Source of the DNA: Streptomyces californicus
GTDB taxonomy: Bacteria; Actinomycetota; Actinomycetes; Streptomycetales; Streptomycetaceae
Length of the DNA: 64,000 nucleotides
Reading direction: 5' to 3'
Assembly: GCF_000717645.1 (NCBI RefSeq)
Contig: NZ_JNZZ01000007.1
Coordinates: 1 to 64,000, forward strand
Made by a program: the position numbers and the translations under genes. Below are positions 14,980 through 23,801 of the stretch, piece after piece. Each line of letters starts with the position of its first letter. The first letter of the stretch is position 1. The notes below the pieces were generated by a model. The model saw only the letters and a program-made list of their open reading frames with translations. It was not told where the DNA came from and ran no database searches.

Positions 14980-17596
14980 GCTCCCCCTCGGTGAGTGGGT
15001 CGACTCCGCGGTCGAGTGGCTGCAGACCCACCTCGCCTGGCTCTTCGACGCCATCAGCTCCCTCGTCAGCGGCATGTTCGACGGCATAGCCGCCGTCCTG
15101 TCCGCCCCCGCGCCCCTGCTCTTCGCAGGCATCGTCGCCGTCATCGCCTGGTGGCTGCGCGGCCTGCCCGCCGCCCTGCTCACCTTCGCCGGATTCGCCC
15201 TCATCGACTCCGTCGAACTGTGGGACGAGGCGATGGACACCCTCACCCTGGTGCTCGTCGCGACCCTCGTCACCCTGGTCATCGCCGTACCGCTGGGCAT
15301 CTGGGCCTCCCGGTCCAAGACCGTCAGCGCGGTGATCCGGCCGGTCCTGGACTTCATGCAGACCATGCCCGCCATGGTCTACCTGATCCCCGGCGTCATC
15401 TTCTTCGGCGTCGGCGTGGTCCCCGGCATCATCGCCACGATCATCTTCGCGCTGCCCCCGGGCGTCCGGATGACCGAACTCGGCATCCGCCAGGTCGACG
15501 GCGAACTCGTCGAGGCGGCCGAGGCGTTCGGCACCACCTCGCGCAACACCCTGCTGCGCGTCCAGCTGCCGCTCGCCCTGCCCACGATCATGGCCGGCAT
15601 CAACCAGGTCATCATGCTCGGCCTCTCCATGGTCGTCATCGCGGGCATGGTCGGCGGCGGCGGCCTCGGCGGCTCCGTCTACCGCGCCATCGGCAACGTC
15701 GACGTCGGTCTCGGCTTCGAGGCGGGCATCTCCATCGTCATCCTCGCCATGTACCTGGACCGGATGACCGGCGCGCTCGGCACCGTGGTCTCCCCGCTGG
15801 GCCGCCGCGCGGTCGCCAAGGCCCGCGCGATGGCCGAGGGCTGGAAGATCTGGACCTACCGCCCGCAGCCCGTGGTCGCGGTCGCGGCCATCGTCGCCCT
15901 CGCCCTCGTGGCCGGCGGCATGAGCGTCTTCGGCGGCGGCTCCAAGGACGACACCGCCGGCGCCGGCGCGAAGATCGGCGACGGCAAGAAGATCTCCATC
16001 GGCTACATCCCGTGGGACGAGGGCATCGCCTCCACCTTCCTCTGGAAGGAGATGCTGGAGCAGCGCGGCTTCGAGGTCGACGTCAAGCAGTACGAGGCCG
16101 GGGCGCTGTACACCGGCCTGGCCAACGGCCAGATCGACTTCCAGACCGACTCGTGGCTGCCGGTCACCCACGCCAGCTACTGGAAGAAGTACGCGGACCG
16201 CCTGGAGGACATGGGCTCGTGGTACGGCCCCACCTCGCTGGAGCTGGCCGTCCCCGCGTACATGAAGGACGTCCGGTCGATGGAGGACCTGAAGGGCCGG
16301 GCCTCCGAGTTCAAGGGCCGCATCGTCGGCATCGAGCCGAGCGCCGGTGAGATGGGCCTGCTCAAGGACAAGCTCCTGCCGGGCTACGGTCTCGACAAGG
16401 AGTACAAGCTCATCGACGGCTCCACGCCGTCCATGCTCGCCGAGCTGAAGCGCGCGTACGCCAAGAAGGAACCGATCGTCGTTCCGCTCTGGTCGCCGCA
16501 CTGGGCGTACAACCAGTTCGACCTCACCAAGCTCAAGGACCCCAAGGGCCTGTGGGGCAAGGGCGACGGGATCCACACCCTGGCGCGCAAGGGCTTCTCG
16601 AAGGAGAACCCCGAGGTCGGCAAGTGGCTCAAGGACTTCGAGATGACCGAGGAGCAGCTCACCAGCCTCGAAGCCGAGATCCAGAAGGCCGGCTCCGGCA
16701 AGGAGCAGGACGCCGTCCGCACCTGGCTGAAGAGCAACTCCGACGTCGTCGACAAGTGGGCCCCCGCGCCGAAGAGCGCCCAGGCCGCCGGCGGTGACGA
16801 CGAGCGCAAGCGCCCGGTCGAGGTCGCCTGGTTCCCCTGGGAGGAGGACATCGCCGCCACGTACCTGTGGAAGGCGGTCCTGGAGGAGCGCGGCTACAAG
16901 ATCAACCTGAAGCAGTTCGAGATCGGCCCGATGTACGCCGCGATGTCGCGCGGTCAGATCGACGTCCAGTTCGACGGCTGGCTCCCGTACACCCAGAAGA
17001 ATTACTGGGACAAGTACAAGGACAAGCTGACGGACATCGGATCCTGGTACGGGCCCACCTCCGTCGAGGTCGCCGTCCCGGACTACGTCAAGGACGTCAA
17101 GAGCCTCGCGGACCTCAAGGGCAAGGGCTCCGACTTCAAGGGCCGGATCGTCGGCATCGAGCCGGGCACCGCGGTCATGGAGAACCTCAAGAAGAACGTG
17201 CTGCCCGAGTACGGCCTGGACGGCGAGTACGAGGTCGTCGACTCCTCCACGCCCGGGATGCTGGCCGAGCTGAAGCGCGCGTACGCCAAGAAGGAGCCCA
17301 TCGCCGTCCTGCTGTGGACCCCGCACTGGTCGTACAACGAGTACAAGCTCACCAAGCTCGCGGACCCCGAGAAGGTGTTCGGTGACGGCGACCGGCTGCA
17401 CACCATCGCCTCCAAGGAGTTCCCGAAGCAGTACCCGCAGCTGACGAAGTGGTTCAAGGACTTCAAGCTCACCGAGAAGCAGCTCGGCGGACTGGAGAAC
17501 GAGATCCAGAAGCGCGGCGCGGGCCACGAGGAGGAAGCCGTGAAGGCCTGGATGGACGACAACCCGGGCATCGCGGACACCATGGCACCCCAGTAG
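14972..17596 (+). CDS. Betaine/proline ABC permease fused to two binding domains
   Basis: An 874-residue fusion. Residues about 1-330 are a ProW-type permease with six or so membrane segments and the coupling loop ELVEAAEAFGTTSRNTLLRVQLPLALP. A last membrane segment near 300-325 leads outward to two OpuAC-type substrate-binding domains in tandem, about 339-600 and 614-874. Each carries a DxWLP block, GSWYGPTS and an LWxPHW block that supply the aromatic cage for quaternary amines. OpuA-type permeases normally carry one such domain. A working dimer would therefore display four. The GTG at 14972 overlaps the ATPase stop, so the two are coupled. A strong terminator follows. Confidence 0.9.
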   Translation: MFRLPLGEWVDSAVEWLQTHLAWLFDAISSLVSGMFDGIAAVLSAPAPLLFAGIVAVIAWWLRGLPAALLTFAGFALIDSVELWDEAMDTLTLVLVATLVTLVIAVPLGIWASRSKTVSAVIRPVLDFMQTMPAMVYLIPGVIFFGVGVVPGIIATIIFALPPGVRMTELGIRQVDGELVEAAEAFGTTSRNTLLRVQLPLALPTIMAGINQVIMLGLSMVVIAGMVGGGGLGGSVYRAIGNVDVGLGFEAGISIVILAMYLDRMTGALGTVVSPLGRRAVAKARAMAEGWKIWTYRPQPVVAVAAIVALALVAGGMSVFGGGSKDDTAGAGAKIGDGKKISIGYIPWDEGIASTFLWKEMLEQRGFEVDVKQYEAGALYTGLANGQIDFQTDSWLPVTHASYWKKYADRLEDMGSWYGPTSLELAVPAYMKDVRSMEDLKGRASEFKGRIVGIEPSAGEMGLLKDKLLPGYGLDKEYKLIDGSTPSMLAELKRAYAKKEPIVVPLWSPHWAYNQFDLTKLKDPKGLWGKGDGIHTLARKGFSKENPEVGKWLKDFEMTEEQLTSLEAEIQKAGSGKEQDAVRTWLKSNSDVVDKWAPAPKSAQAAGGDDERKRPVEVAWFPWEEDIAATYLWKAVLEERGYKINLKQFEIGPMYAAMSRGQIDVQFDGWLPYTQKNYWDKYKDKLTDIGSWYGPTSVEVAVPDYVKDVKSLADLKGKGSDFKGRIVGIEPGTAVMENLKKNVLPEYGLDGEYEVVDSSTPGMLAELKRAYAKKEPIAVLLWTPHWSYNEYKLTKLADPEKVFGDGDRLHTIASKEFPKQYPQLTKWFKDFKLTEKQLGGLENEIQKRGAGHEEEAVKAWMDDNPGIADTMAPQ

Positions 17597-17625
17597 GGGC
17601 CCACGGGCACGAAAGCACAGGTCGC

Positions 17626-17662
17626 AAGGGGTGGCACCCGCCTTCGGGCGGGGCCACCCCTT
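17626..17662 (+). terminator. Terminator after the transporter operon
   Basis: AAGGGGTGGC (17626-17635) pairs with GCCACCCCTT (17653-17662). Inside, CCCGCC and GGCGGG close a TTCG tetraloop at 17643-17646, with one bulged A. A long, very stable hairpin. Confidence 0.85.
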
Positions 17663-17759
17663 CCGGCTGCCCGGGGTTCGTTCGCCGGACGTCGTGCGCG
17701 ACCATGTGCGTATGGTGCTGGCAACCGCGAGGATGGCGTGGGTGGGAGGGAGCTGGGAC

Positions 17760-18305
17760 ATGGACGACAAGGACACACCGCGGGTGGGCGCCGCCGTCCG
17801 CCGACGGCGCAGAACCCTGGGCCTCACGCTGGCCGCGGTCGCCGAGCGCAGCGGGCTCTCCGTGCCCTTCCTCAGCCAGATCGAGAACGAACGGGCCCGC
17901 CCCAGCGCCCGCTCCCTCGACCGGGTCGCCGAAGCGCTGGAGACCACCACCAAGAAGCTTCACGCCGCCGCCGACTCCGCGCGCGCCGTGGACGTCGTAC
18001 GGGCCGGGGGCGGCGAGGGCGTCCGGCGGCTGGTGCGCGGCCGGCACCAGCTCAGCGCCCTGGAGTTCAGCGGCGAACCGGACCTCGGGCGCGAGTTCCA
18101 GCACCGCAACGACGAGCTGATGTACGTCGTCGAGGGTGCCGTCGACATCGAGGCCGAGGGCCGGGCGCACCGACTGGAACGCGGCGACAGCCTCTTCCTC
18201 TCCGGCGGCGTCCGCCACCGCTGGCGCGCCACGGTGCCCGGCACCCGGCTCCTGGTGGTCTCGGTGGCGGAGCACATCGACGCCACGTTCGACTCGCGTC
18301 GCTGA
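17760..18305 (+). CDS. XRE-family regulator with cupin domain
   Basis: A 181-residue regulator: an N-terminal helix-turn-helix (about 11-66, VAERSGLSVPFLSQIENERARPS) and a C-terminal cupin sensor (about 105-175, with ELMYVVEGAVDIE and ERGDSLFLSGGVRHRWRA). Proteins of this build usually control a nearby metabolic or transport gene in response to a small ligand bound in the cupin barrel. The ATG at 17760 is preferred because GGGAGGGA lies about 9 bases upstream; earlier in-frame ATGs lack one. The metal-receptor gene follows 15 bases later on the same strand, so the two are probably co-transcribed. Confidence 0.87.
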   Translation: MDDKDTPRVGAAVRRRRRTLGLTLAAVAERSGLSVPFLSQIENERARPSARSLDRVAEALETTTKKLHAAADSARAVDVVRAGGGEGVRRLVRGRHQLSALEFSGEPDLGREFQHRNDELMYVVEGAVDIEAEGRAHRLERGDSLFLSGGVRHRWRATVPGTRLLVVSVAEHIDATFDSRR

Positions 18306-18320
18306 GCGGCTGGAGGGCCC

Positions 18321-19031
18321 GTGCGCGTCGTCTCCCTGGTCCCCTCGCTCACCGAGGCCGTCGCCGTCAGCGCCCCCGGGCTGCTGGCCGGCGCCACCGA
18401 CTGGTGCACGCACCCCGCCGGACTCGCCGCCGCCCGGATCGGCGGCACGAAGAACCCGGACGTGGCCGCGATCGCCGCCCTCGCCCCCGACCTGGTGATC
18501 GCCAACGATGAGGAGAACCGGGCCCCCGACCTCGACGCGCTGCGGGGAGCCGGGCTCGACGTCCTCGTCACCGAGATCCGCACCCTGGACCAGGCGTTCA
18601 CCGAACTGCACCGCGTCCTCGTGGACGGCTGCGGGCTCGCCCGCCCCCGCTGGCTGGACGAGGCCGAGGCCGCCTGGGCCGCCCTTCCCGCACCCTCAGG
18701 GCCCCCGCGCCCCGCCGCCGTACCGATCTGGCGCAGGCCCTGGATGGTGCTCGGCCGCGACACCTTCGCCGGGGACCTCCTCGCCCGTCTCGGCGTCCGC
18801 AACGTGTACGCCGGCCACCCCGAGCGCTATCCGCGCGTCACCGTCGAGGAGCTGAACGCCTCCGGGGCCGAGCTGGTCGTGCTGCCCGACGAGCCCTACC
18901 GGTTCACCGCCGCCGACGGGCCCGAGGCGTTCCCCGGGCTGCCCGCCGCGCTCGTCGACGGGCGGCTGCTCACGTGGTACGGGCCGTCGCTGGCCGAGGC
19001 GGCACGGGTGCTGCCGTCAGCGCTCCGCTGA
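18321..19031 (+). CDS. Helical-backbone metal receptor (BtuF/FhuD-like) protein
   Basis: A 236-residue protein of the TroA/BtuF periplasmic-binding fold: VVSLVPSLTEAV at the N-terminus, GATDWCTHP and the GGTKNPDVAAIAALAPDLVIANDEENR block typical of cobalamin- or siderophore-type receptors. There is no signal peptide or lipobox and no transporter next to it, so it is likely a cytoplasmic relative rather than a transport receptor. The GTG at 18321 follows GGAGGG. Its last 62 bases overlap the end of the oppositely directed transporter gene. Confidence 0.8.
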   Translation: MRVVSLVPSLTEAVAVSAPGLLAGATDWCTHPAGLAAARIGGTKNPDVAAIAALAPDLVIANDEENRAPDLDALRGAGLDVLVTEIRTLDQAFTELHRVLVDGCGLARPRWLDEAEAAWAALPAPSGPPRPAAVPIWRRPWMVLGRDTFAGDLLARLGVRNVYAGHPERYPRVTVEELNASGAELVVLPDEPYRFTAADGPEAFPGLPAALVDGRLLTWYGPSLAEAARVLPSALR

Positions 19032-20244
19032 CCACCCCGCGCACGGTGTGCGCGCCGGCCGCCGCCCACGCCACGACCAGGAACACGTACAGCGCCACGG
19101 ACAGCCAGGTCAGTGCGGACAGGCCTGTGTGCCGGGCCAGCCCGGCGGCCCCCGTCACGCACGTGCCGACGGGGAAGGTGAACGCCCACCACGTCATCGC
19201 GAAGCCCATCCCGTTCCGCGCCGCCCGCACCACCATCGCGATCGCCAGGGCCAGCCACAGCAGCGCGAAGCCCATCACCGGCACCCCGTATAGCACGGCG
19301 AACGCGCCGAACGCGGCGGCGTACGGGTCCCCGACCGCCCCCGGGGCCACGTCGGCCAGCTGGTTCACGGCGGTCGTCGACTGGCCGAGCGGCCCCAGCA
19401 CCAGGAACAGCGTCGGGGTGAGCGCGAGCGGCAGCGGACCGTGGTGGACCAGCCGGGCGAAGACCAGCGGCAGCATCACCAGCGTGGCCAGCAGCGACAG
19501 GCCGAACATCGCGTAGCAGGCCAGCAGCAGCGCCTCGCGCCCCTGCCCCGGGGCGAGGTGGGGCACCAGCAGCGCGCCCTGGGTGGCCGACACCATCGGG
19601 GCCACCAGCGGCAGCAGCCAGACCGGCGACGCGGTCCCCGGCGCGGGACGGTGGCGTACGACCATCAGGTACGGGACCGCGACCGCGGCCACCAGGCCGA
19701 CCAGCGTGCCCGCGACGTACAGCACGACGTCCGCGGCGAGCGCCGCCCTCGCGCCCACCACGTCCGCGCCGACCGTCAGGGTGGCGCCGCCGACCGCCGT
19801 CAGAGCCATCGACAGGCAGCCGTAGAACGGGGCGACCGCCGGGTCCAGCAGATGGGCGCGGGCCTGGTCGCGGTGGTGGAGCCAGTGCCCGGCCCGCGCG
19901 GCGAGAACGGCCAGGAGGAGGACCGCCGAGAGCGCCCACACGAGGACGAACGCCGCCCGCGGCCCGGGAGCGTCCACGGGCAGCCCCGCCCCGGCGGAGG
20001 CGACGATCGCGGTGCCCATGACACAGGCGTACCAGTTCGGGCCGATGTGCCGCAGCGACGGCAGCCGGACGGACGCGCCGGGAGCCTCGGCGGAAGGGGG
20101 CTCCGGGGACCCCGCCTCCGCCGGCCGGTCATCCACCGAGCGGTCCGCAGTCGGCCGGTCCGCTGTCCGCCGGTCCGCCGCCGGGGCGGTCTCTGCGGGG
20201 CGGGGCGGTGGGGCGGTGGAGCGGGTCTGCGGAAAGATGGCCAT
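18970..20244 (-). CDS. TDT family (TehA/Mae1-like) transporter
   Basis: A 424-residue membrane protein with about ten hydrophobic segments after a charged, repetitive N-terminal tail of about 65 residues (RRTADRPTADRSVDDRP). RHIGPNWYACVMGTAIVA marks the first membrane helix of the tellurite-resistance/dicarboxylate transporter family, and MGFAMTWWAFTFPVGT is a second family block. The likely substrates are C4-dicarboxylates or sulfite; which one cannot be told. The ATG at 20244 is chosen because longer forms run into the divergent LysR gene. The 3' end overlaps the metal-receptor gene by 62 bases. It is probably controlled by the LysR regulator from the shared 70-base gap. Confidence 0.85.
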   Translation of the reverse strand: MAIFPQTRSTAPPPRPAETAPAADRRTADRPTADRSVDDRPAEAGSPEPPSAEAPGASVRLPSLRHIGPNWYACVMGTAIVASAGAGLPVDAPGPRAAFVLVWALSAVLLLAVLAARAGHWLHHRDQARAHLLDPAVAPFYGCLSMALTAVGGATLTVGADVVGARAALAADVVLYVAGTLVGLVAAVAVPYLMVVRHRPAPGTASPVWLLPLVAPMVSATQGALLVPHLAPGQGREALLLACYAMFGLSLLATLVMLPLVFARLVHHGPLPLALTPTLFLVLGPLGQSTTAVNQLADVAPGAVGDPYAAAFGAFAVLYGVPVMGFALLWLALAIAMVVRAARNGMGFAMTWWAFTFPVGTCVTGAAGLARHTGLSALTWLSVALYVFLVVAWAAAGAHTVRGVVSGALTAAPVPPRPATARTT

Positions 20245-20298
20245 GCCACGATTCTTCGCGTGCGGGCGCCGCCCCACCAGGGACCCCACCCCTATGAG

Positions 20299-20319
20299 GT
20301 CATAAGCTGACTTTATGAC
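20299..20319. promoter_or_regulatory. LysR-type operator over the regulator start
   Basis: A perfect inverted repeat GTCATAA-N7-TTATGAC (20299-20319). It has the dyad form of LysR-type sites and covers the ATG at 20315, in the gap shared with the divergent TDT transporter gene. It is likely the autoregulatory site. Confidence 0.65.
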
Positions 20320-21247
20320 CGGCAATGACGACGTACCCCGCACCCCCCTCGCCCACCGGGTCCCCGACCTCGGGGCGCTGGAGCTGCTGCTCGCCGTCGC
20401 CCGCCACGGCAGCCTCGGGCGGGCCGCCCGGGACGTCGGCATCACCCAGCCCGCCGCCTCCAGCCGCGTCCGGTCCATGGAACGGCAGCTCGGCGTCGCC
20501 CTGCTGGACCGCTCACCGCGCGGTTCCCGGCTCACGGAGGCGGGCGCGCTCGTCACCGACTGGGCCCGCAGGGTCGTCGACGCCGCGGAGGCGTTCGACG
20601 CGGGCGCCCAGGCGCTGCGCGACCGCCGCGACTCCCGGCTGCGGGTCGCCGCCAGCATGACGATCGCCGAATACCTGCTGCCGGGCTGGCTGATCGCCCT
20701 GCGCGAGGAGCGCCCCGACACCGCCGTCTCGCTCCTCGCGGGCAACTCCGCCGCCGTCGCCCGCCGCCTGGTCACCGGCGAGGCCGACCTCGGCTTCGTC
20801 GAGGGGCTGTCGATACCGGAGGGCCTCGACGGCACCGTCATCGCCCACGACCGGCTCGTCGTCGTGGTCGCCCCCGGCCACCCGTGGGCCCGCCGCCGCA
20901 CCCCGCTGCTGCCGGGCGAACTCGCCGCCACCCCGCTGATCCTGCGCGAACACGGCTCCGGCACCCGCCAGGTCCTGGACGCCGCGCTCGCCGTCCACGG
21001 CGGACTGGCCCAGCCGCTGCTGGAGCTCTCCTCCACCACGGCGGTCAAGGGCGCGGCGGAGAGCGGCGCCGGGCCGTGCGTCCTGAGCGAACTGGCCCTG
21101 GGGGAGGAGCTGTCCGCCCGCCGGCTCGTGCAGGTCCCGGTCGCGGGCGTACGGCTGCGCCGCCAACTGCGCGCGGTCTGGCCCGGGGGCCACCGCCCCA
21201 CCGGACCCGCGCGCGATCTGCTGTCCCTGACCGGCCGCGGCGGCTGA
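20315..21247 (+). CDS. LysR-family transcriptional regulator
   Basis: A 310-residue regulator. The N-terminal winged helix-turn-helix (LELLLAVARHGSLGRAARDVGITQPAASSRVRSMERQLGVALLDRS) is typical, and the remaining 220 residues form the periplasmic-binding-like effector domain (VVVVAPGHPWARR, LILREHGSGTRQVLD). It is divergent from the TDT transporter with only 70 bases between the starts, so the transporter is the obvious target. A palindromic operator covers its start codon, leaving no room for a normal ribosome binding site; the message may be leaderless. The inducer is not known. Confidence 0.9.
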   Translation: MTGNDDVPRTPLAHRVPDLGALELLLAVARHGSLGRAARDVGITQPAASSRVRSMERQLGVALLDRSPRGSRLTEAGALVTDWARRVVDAAEAFDAGAQALRDRRDSRLRVAASMTIAEYLLPGWLIALREERPDTAVSLLAGNSAAVARRLVTGEADLGFVEGLSIPEGLDGTVIAHDRLVVVVAPGHPWARRRTPLLPGELAATPLILREHGSGTRQVLDAALAVHGGLAQPLLELSSTTAVKGAAESGAGPCVLSELALGEELSARRLVQVPVAGVRLRRQLRAVWPGGHRPTGPARDLLSLTGRGG

Positions 21248-21410
21248 GGCCCCAGGGCGCCGTGCACGGCCGAGGCCGGGGTGAGCGCGTCCGCGGGTGC
21301 GGCCCCGAGTGTTCCGGCCTTCCGTGCGCGGGCGCGGACCCGGGCATTCCGTACGTGGTGAGCCCCGCGGCCCCCGCGACCGCGCCGGAGCCGGTCTCTA
21401 TGGTGGGCGC

Positions 21411-22364
21411 ATGAGTTACGCGACGCCGCCCGGCTGGTATCCGGACACGGGCGCACCCGGTCTCGAACGCTGGTGGGACGGCACGGCCTGGACCGCGCAC
21501 ACCCGCCCGCTCGCCGCCGCCCCTCAGGCGCCGCCCCCGCCGGCGGGGTTCGGGCCGCCCTCGGCGCCGCTCCCGCACCGGCGCGGGCCCCACGACGGTC
21601 CCACGGGCGGCAACCGGACCAGGATCCTGGCGGTCACGCTCTCCGGCGCGCTGGTCCTGGGCGCGGCCGTCGCCGGAGTGATCCTGCTCGGCCGCGACGA
21701 CGACGGCACGACGGCGGCCCCGACGACCACCACCTCGGCCCAGGCCCCCGCCACCAGCCCCGCCCCCTCCGCCACCTCCGGCGGCGCGCCCGCCCCGGAC
21801 GCCGACCCGGCCGTCCTCGTCGACCAGCTCAACGGGATCACCCTGCCCGTCCCCGAGGGCTGGGAGAGGCCGGAGACCAGCTCCGCACGCGTTCCCACCA
21901 TCCGCACCGAGCAGTCCTACGACTGCCCCGGAGGCTCGTCGTTCTGCTACCACGGCACGATCAGCACCCACACCGCCGCAGGCGGCGACACCCCCGAGGA
22001 AATCGCCGAGGCCGACATCGCCACCGCGGCGGACCTGGCCTACGAGGAGGACGGCATCGGCCGCCGCCTCCACGGCGGCATCCGGACCCACAAGGTGCTC
22101 GAAGCCCGGGAGACGGCCGTCGCCGGACGCACCGGCTACCTGGTGCGCTGGCAGGTCACCACCGGCAGGGGGCCCGGGGGATACGTGCAGTCCCTCGCCT
22201 TCCCCTCCTCGGTGGGCTCGGGGGCCCCGGTGATCGTCCGGTTCGCCTTCGACGCGGGCGTGCCGGACCTGCCGCTCTCCCTGATGGACACGATCACCCG
22301 GGGCATCCGCCCGGTCGGGGACAGCGCGACCAGCGGGGGCGTGGGCGCGTCGGTCGGCCCCTGA
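21411..22364 (+). CDS. DUF2510 membrane-anchored protein
   Basis: A 317-residue protein. The N-terminus is a DUF2510 domain (PPGWYPDTGAPGLERWWDG, TAWTAHTRP; residues about 5-35). Then come a Pro-rich linker, one membrane segment (about 67-86, RILAVTLSGALVLGAAVAGVIL), a Thr/Ala/Pro-rich spacer and an outer domain of about 180 residues. That domain has two Cys (CPGGSSFC) that could form a disulfide. It is a common Streptomyces architecture without assigned function. A hairpin terminator follows. Confidence 0.78.
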   Translation: MSYATPPGWYPDTGAPGLERWWDGTAWTAHTRPLAAAPQAPPPPAGFGPPSAPLPHRRGPHDGPTGGNRTRILAVTLSGALVLGAAVAGVILLGRDDDGTTAAPTTTTSAQAPATSPAPSATSGGAPAPDADPAVLVDQLNGITLPVPEGWERPETSSARVPTIRTEQSYDCPGGSSFCYHGTISTHTAAGGDTPEEIAEADIATAADLAYEEDGIGRRLHGGIRTHKVLEARETAVAGRTGYLVRWQVTTGRGPGGYVQSLAFPSSVGSGAPVIVRFAFDAGVPDLPLSLMDTITRGIRPVGDSATSGGVGASVGP

Positions 22365-22377
22365 GCGACCGGGCGCG

Positions 22378-22402
22378 TCCCGGACCCCCGATCGGTCCGG
22401 GA
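22378..22402. terminator. Bidirectional terminator
   Basis: TCCCGGACC (22378-22386), 7-base loop, GGTCCGGGA (22394-22402), between the converging DUF2510 and PLP-enzyme genes. Confidence 0.65.
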
Positions 22403-22409
22403 ATCCGCC

Positions 22410-23612
22410 TCAGAGGAAGGTCCGCCCCTCGCCCCGGTAGGTCGGAACGGTCGCCGTGACCCGGTCGCCCTCGATCAGCTGGAGCGCGTCGAAGCGCTCG
22501 CACAGCTCCCCGGCCTTGGCGTGCCGGAACCAGACCTTGTCACCGATCAGCAGGTCGTCGGCGGGGGAGCCCAGCAGCGGCGTCTGCACCTCGCCCGCGC
22601 CCTCCTGCGGGTCGTAGCGCAGCCCCTCCGGCAGGTACGGCACCGGCGAACGGTCCGCCCCGGCCGCGCCGGAGGCCGGATAGCCGCCGCCGAGCACCGT
22701 CACCACGCCGACGCCGGGCCGGCGCACCACGGGCTGCGCGAACAGGGCGGCCGGGCGGCCGGTGAACGACGTGTAGTTGTCGAACAGCCGGGGCACGTAC
22801 AGCCCCGAACCGGCGGCGATCTCCGTGACCGCGTCCTCGGCCGCCGTGTGCTGCACGCTGCCCGTGCCGCCGCCGTTGACGAACTCCAGGTCCGGCACGA
22901 CCGCCCGGACCGCCCGCACCACCTCGGCCCGGCGCGCGGCCAGCTCCTTGCGGGCGGCCGCCTGCATCAGCCGGATCGCCCGGGACCGCAGCGGCCGCCC
23001 GGCCACGGCGTCCCCGACCCCGGCCACATGGCCCTCGTACGCCATCAGCCCCACCAGCCGGAACCCCGGCCTCCGGGCCACCGAGCGGGCCAGCTCCGCC
23101 AGCTGTGCGGGGGAGCGCAAGGGGGAGCGCAGCGCCCCGACGCGCACCCGGCCGCCCAGCATCCGCAGCGAGGTGTCGAGCTCCAGGCAGATCCGGATCT
23201 CCTCCCTCCCGCCCGCCCGGGACGCGTCGATCAGCTCCAACTGGGCGTGGTCGTCGACCATCACCGTCACGGCGGCGGCGAGCTTCGGATCGGCGGCCAG
23301 CTCGGCGAAGGCGGAGCGGTCGGCCGAGGGATAGGCCAGCAGCACGTCGTCGAACCCGGCCCGCGCCAGCCACAGCGACTCCGCCAGCGTGAACGACATG
23401 ATCCCGGCGAACCCGGGTCGCGCGAGTACCCGCTCCAGCAGGGTCCGGCACCGCACCGACTTGCTCGCGACCCGGATCGGCTTTCCGGCCGCCCGTCGCA
23501 CCAGGTCCTCGGCGTTGGCGTCGAACGCCTCCAGATCGACGATCGCGATCGGGGCGTCGAGATGGGCGGTGGCCCGGTTGTAACGGGTCCGGTCAGCGGC
23601 ACGGGCAGTCAT
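22410..23612 (-). CDS. Alanine-racemase-fold PLP enzyme (amino-acid deaminase/aldolase)
   Basis: A 400-residue PLP enzyme with the alanine-racemase N-terminal barrel. The probable PLP lysine is Lys51 in RVASKSVRC, after the family opening PIAIVDLEAFDANAEDLVRRA. The C-terminal part resembles D-threonine aldolase / D-serine dehydratase (HAKAGELCERFDALQLIEGD, with His and Cys that bind the metal in that family). The likely reaction is aldol cleavage or deamination of a beta-hydroxy D-amino acid. The exact substrate is open. ATG start at 23612. Confidence 0.82.
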   Translation of the reverse strand: MTARAADRTRYNRATAHLDAPIAIVDLEAFDANAEDLVRRAAGKPIRVASKSVRCRTLLERVLARPGFAGIMSFTLAESLWLARAGFDDVLLAYPSADRSAFAELAADPKLAAAVTVMVDDHAQLELIDASRAGGREEIRICLELDTSLRMLGGRVRVGALRSPLRSPAQLAELARSVARRPGFRLVGLMAYEGHVAGVGDAVAGRPLRSRAIRLMQAAARKELAARRAEVVRAVRAVVPDLEFVNGGGTGSVQHTAAEDAVTEIAAGSGLYVPRLFDNYTSFTGRPAALFAQPVVRRPGVGVVTVLGGGYPASGAAGADRSPVPYLPEGLRYDPQEGAGEVQTPLLGSPADDLLIGDKVWFRHAKAGELCERFDALQLIEGDRVTATVPTYRGEGRTFL

Positions 23613-23801
23613 GGCCGCAGCTTGCCAGAGAGCCGCTACCGCTGGGTAGGGGGATGATCGGGACAGATCCCCCGCCGACCCGGACGTCCCGTTGCCCGCC
23701 GTCCGCCCGCAGCCCGTAGAGTGACGTGCACGCGAGCGTCAACGGGCCCGTCAGCGGCGGTGATCCGTGGTCGGTACGAGGATGTGTATGCAGGGGGCCG
23801 G

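Noticed and set aside
14801..17953. Very long open frame on the minus strand opposite the transporter genes
   Set aside because: It mirrors the codon pattern of the real rightward genes; its product is Val/Gly/Asp/Leu-rich without any domain, typical of a high-GC shadow frame.
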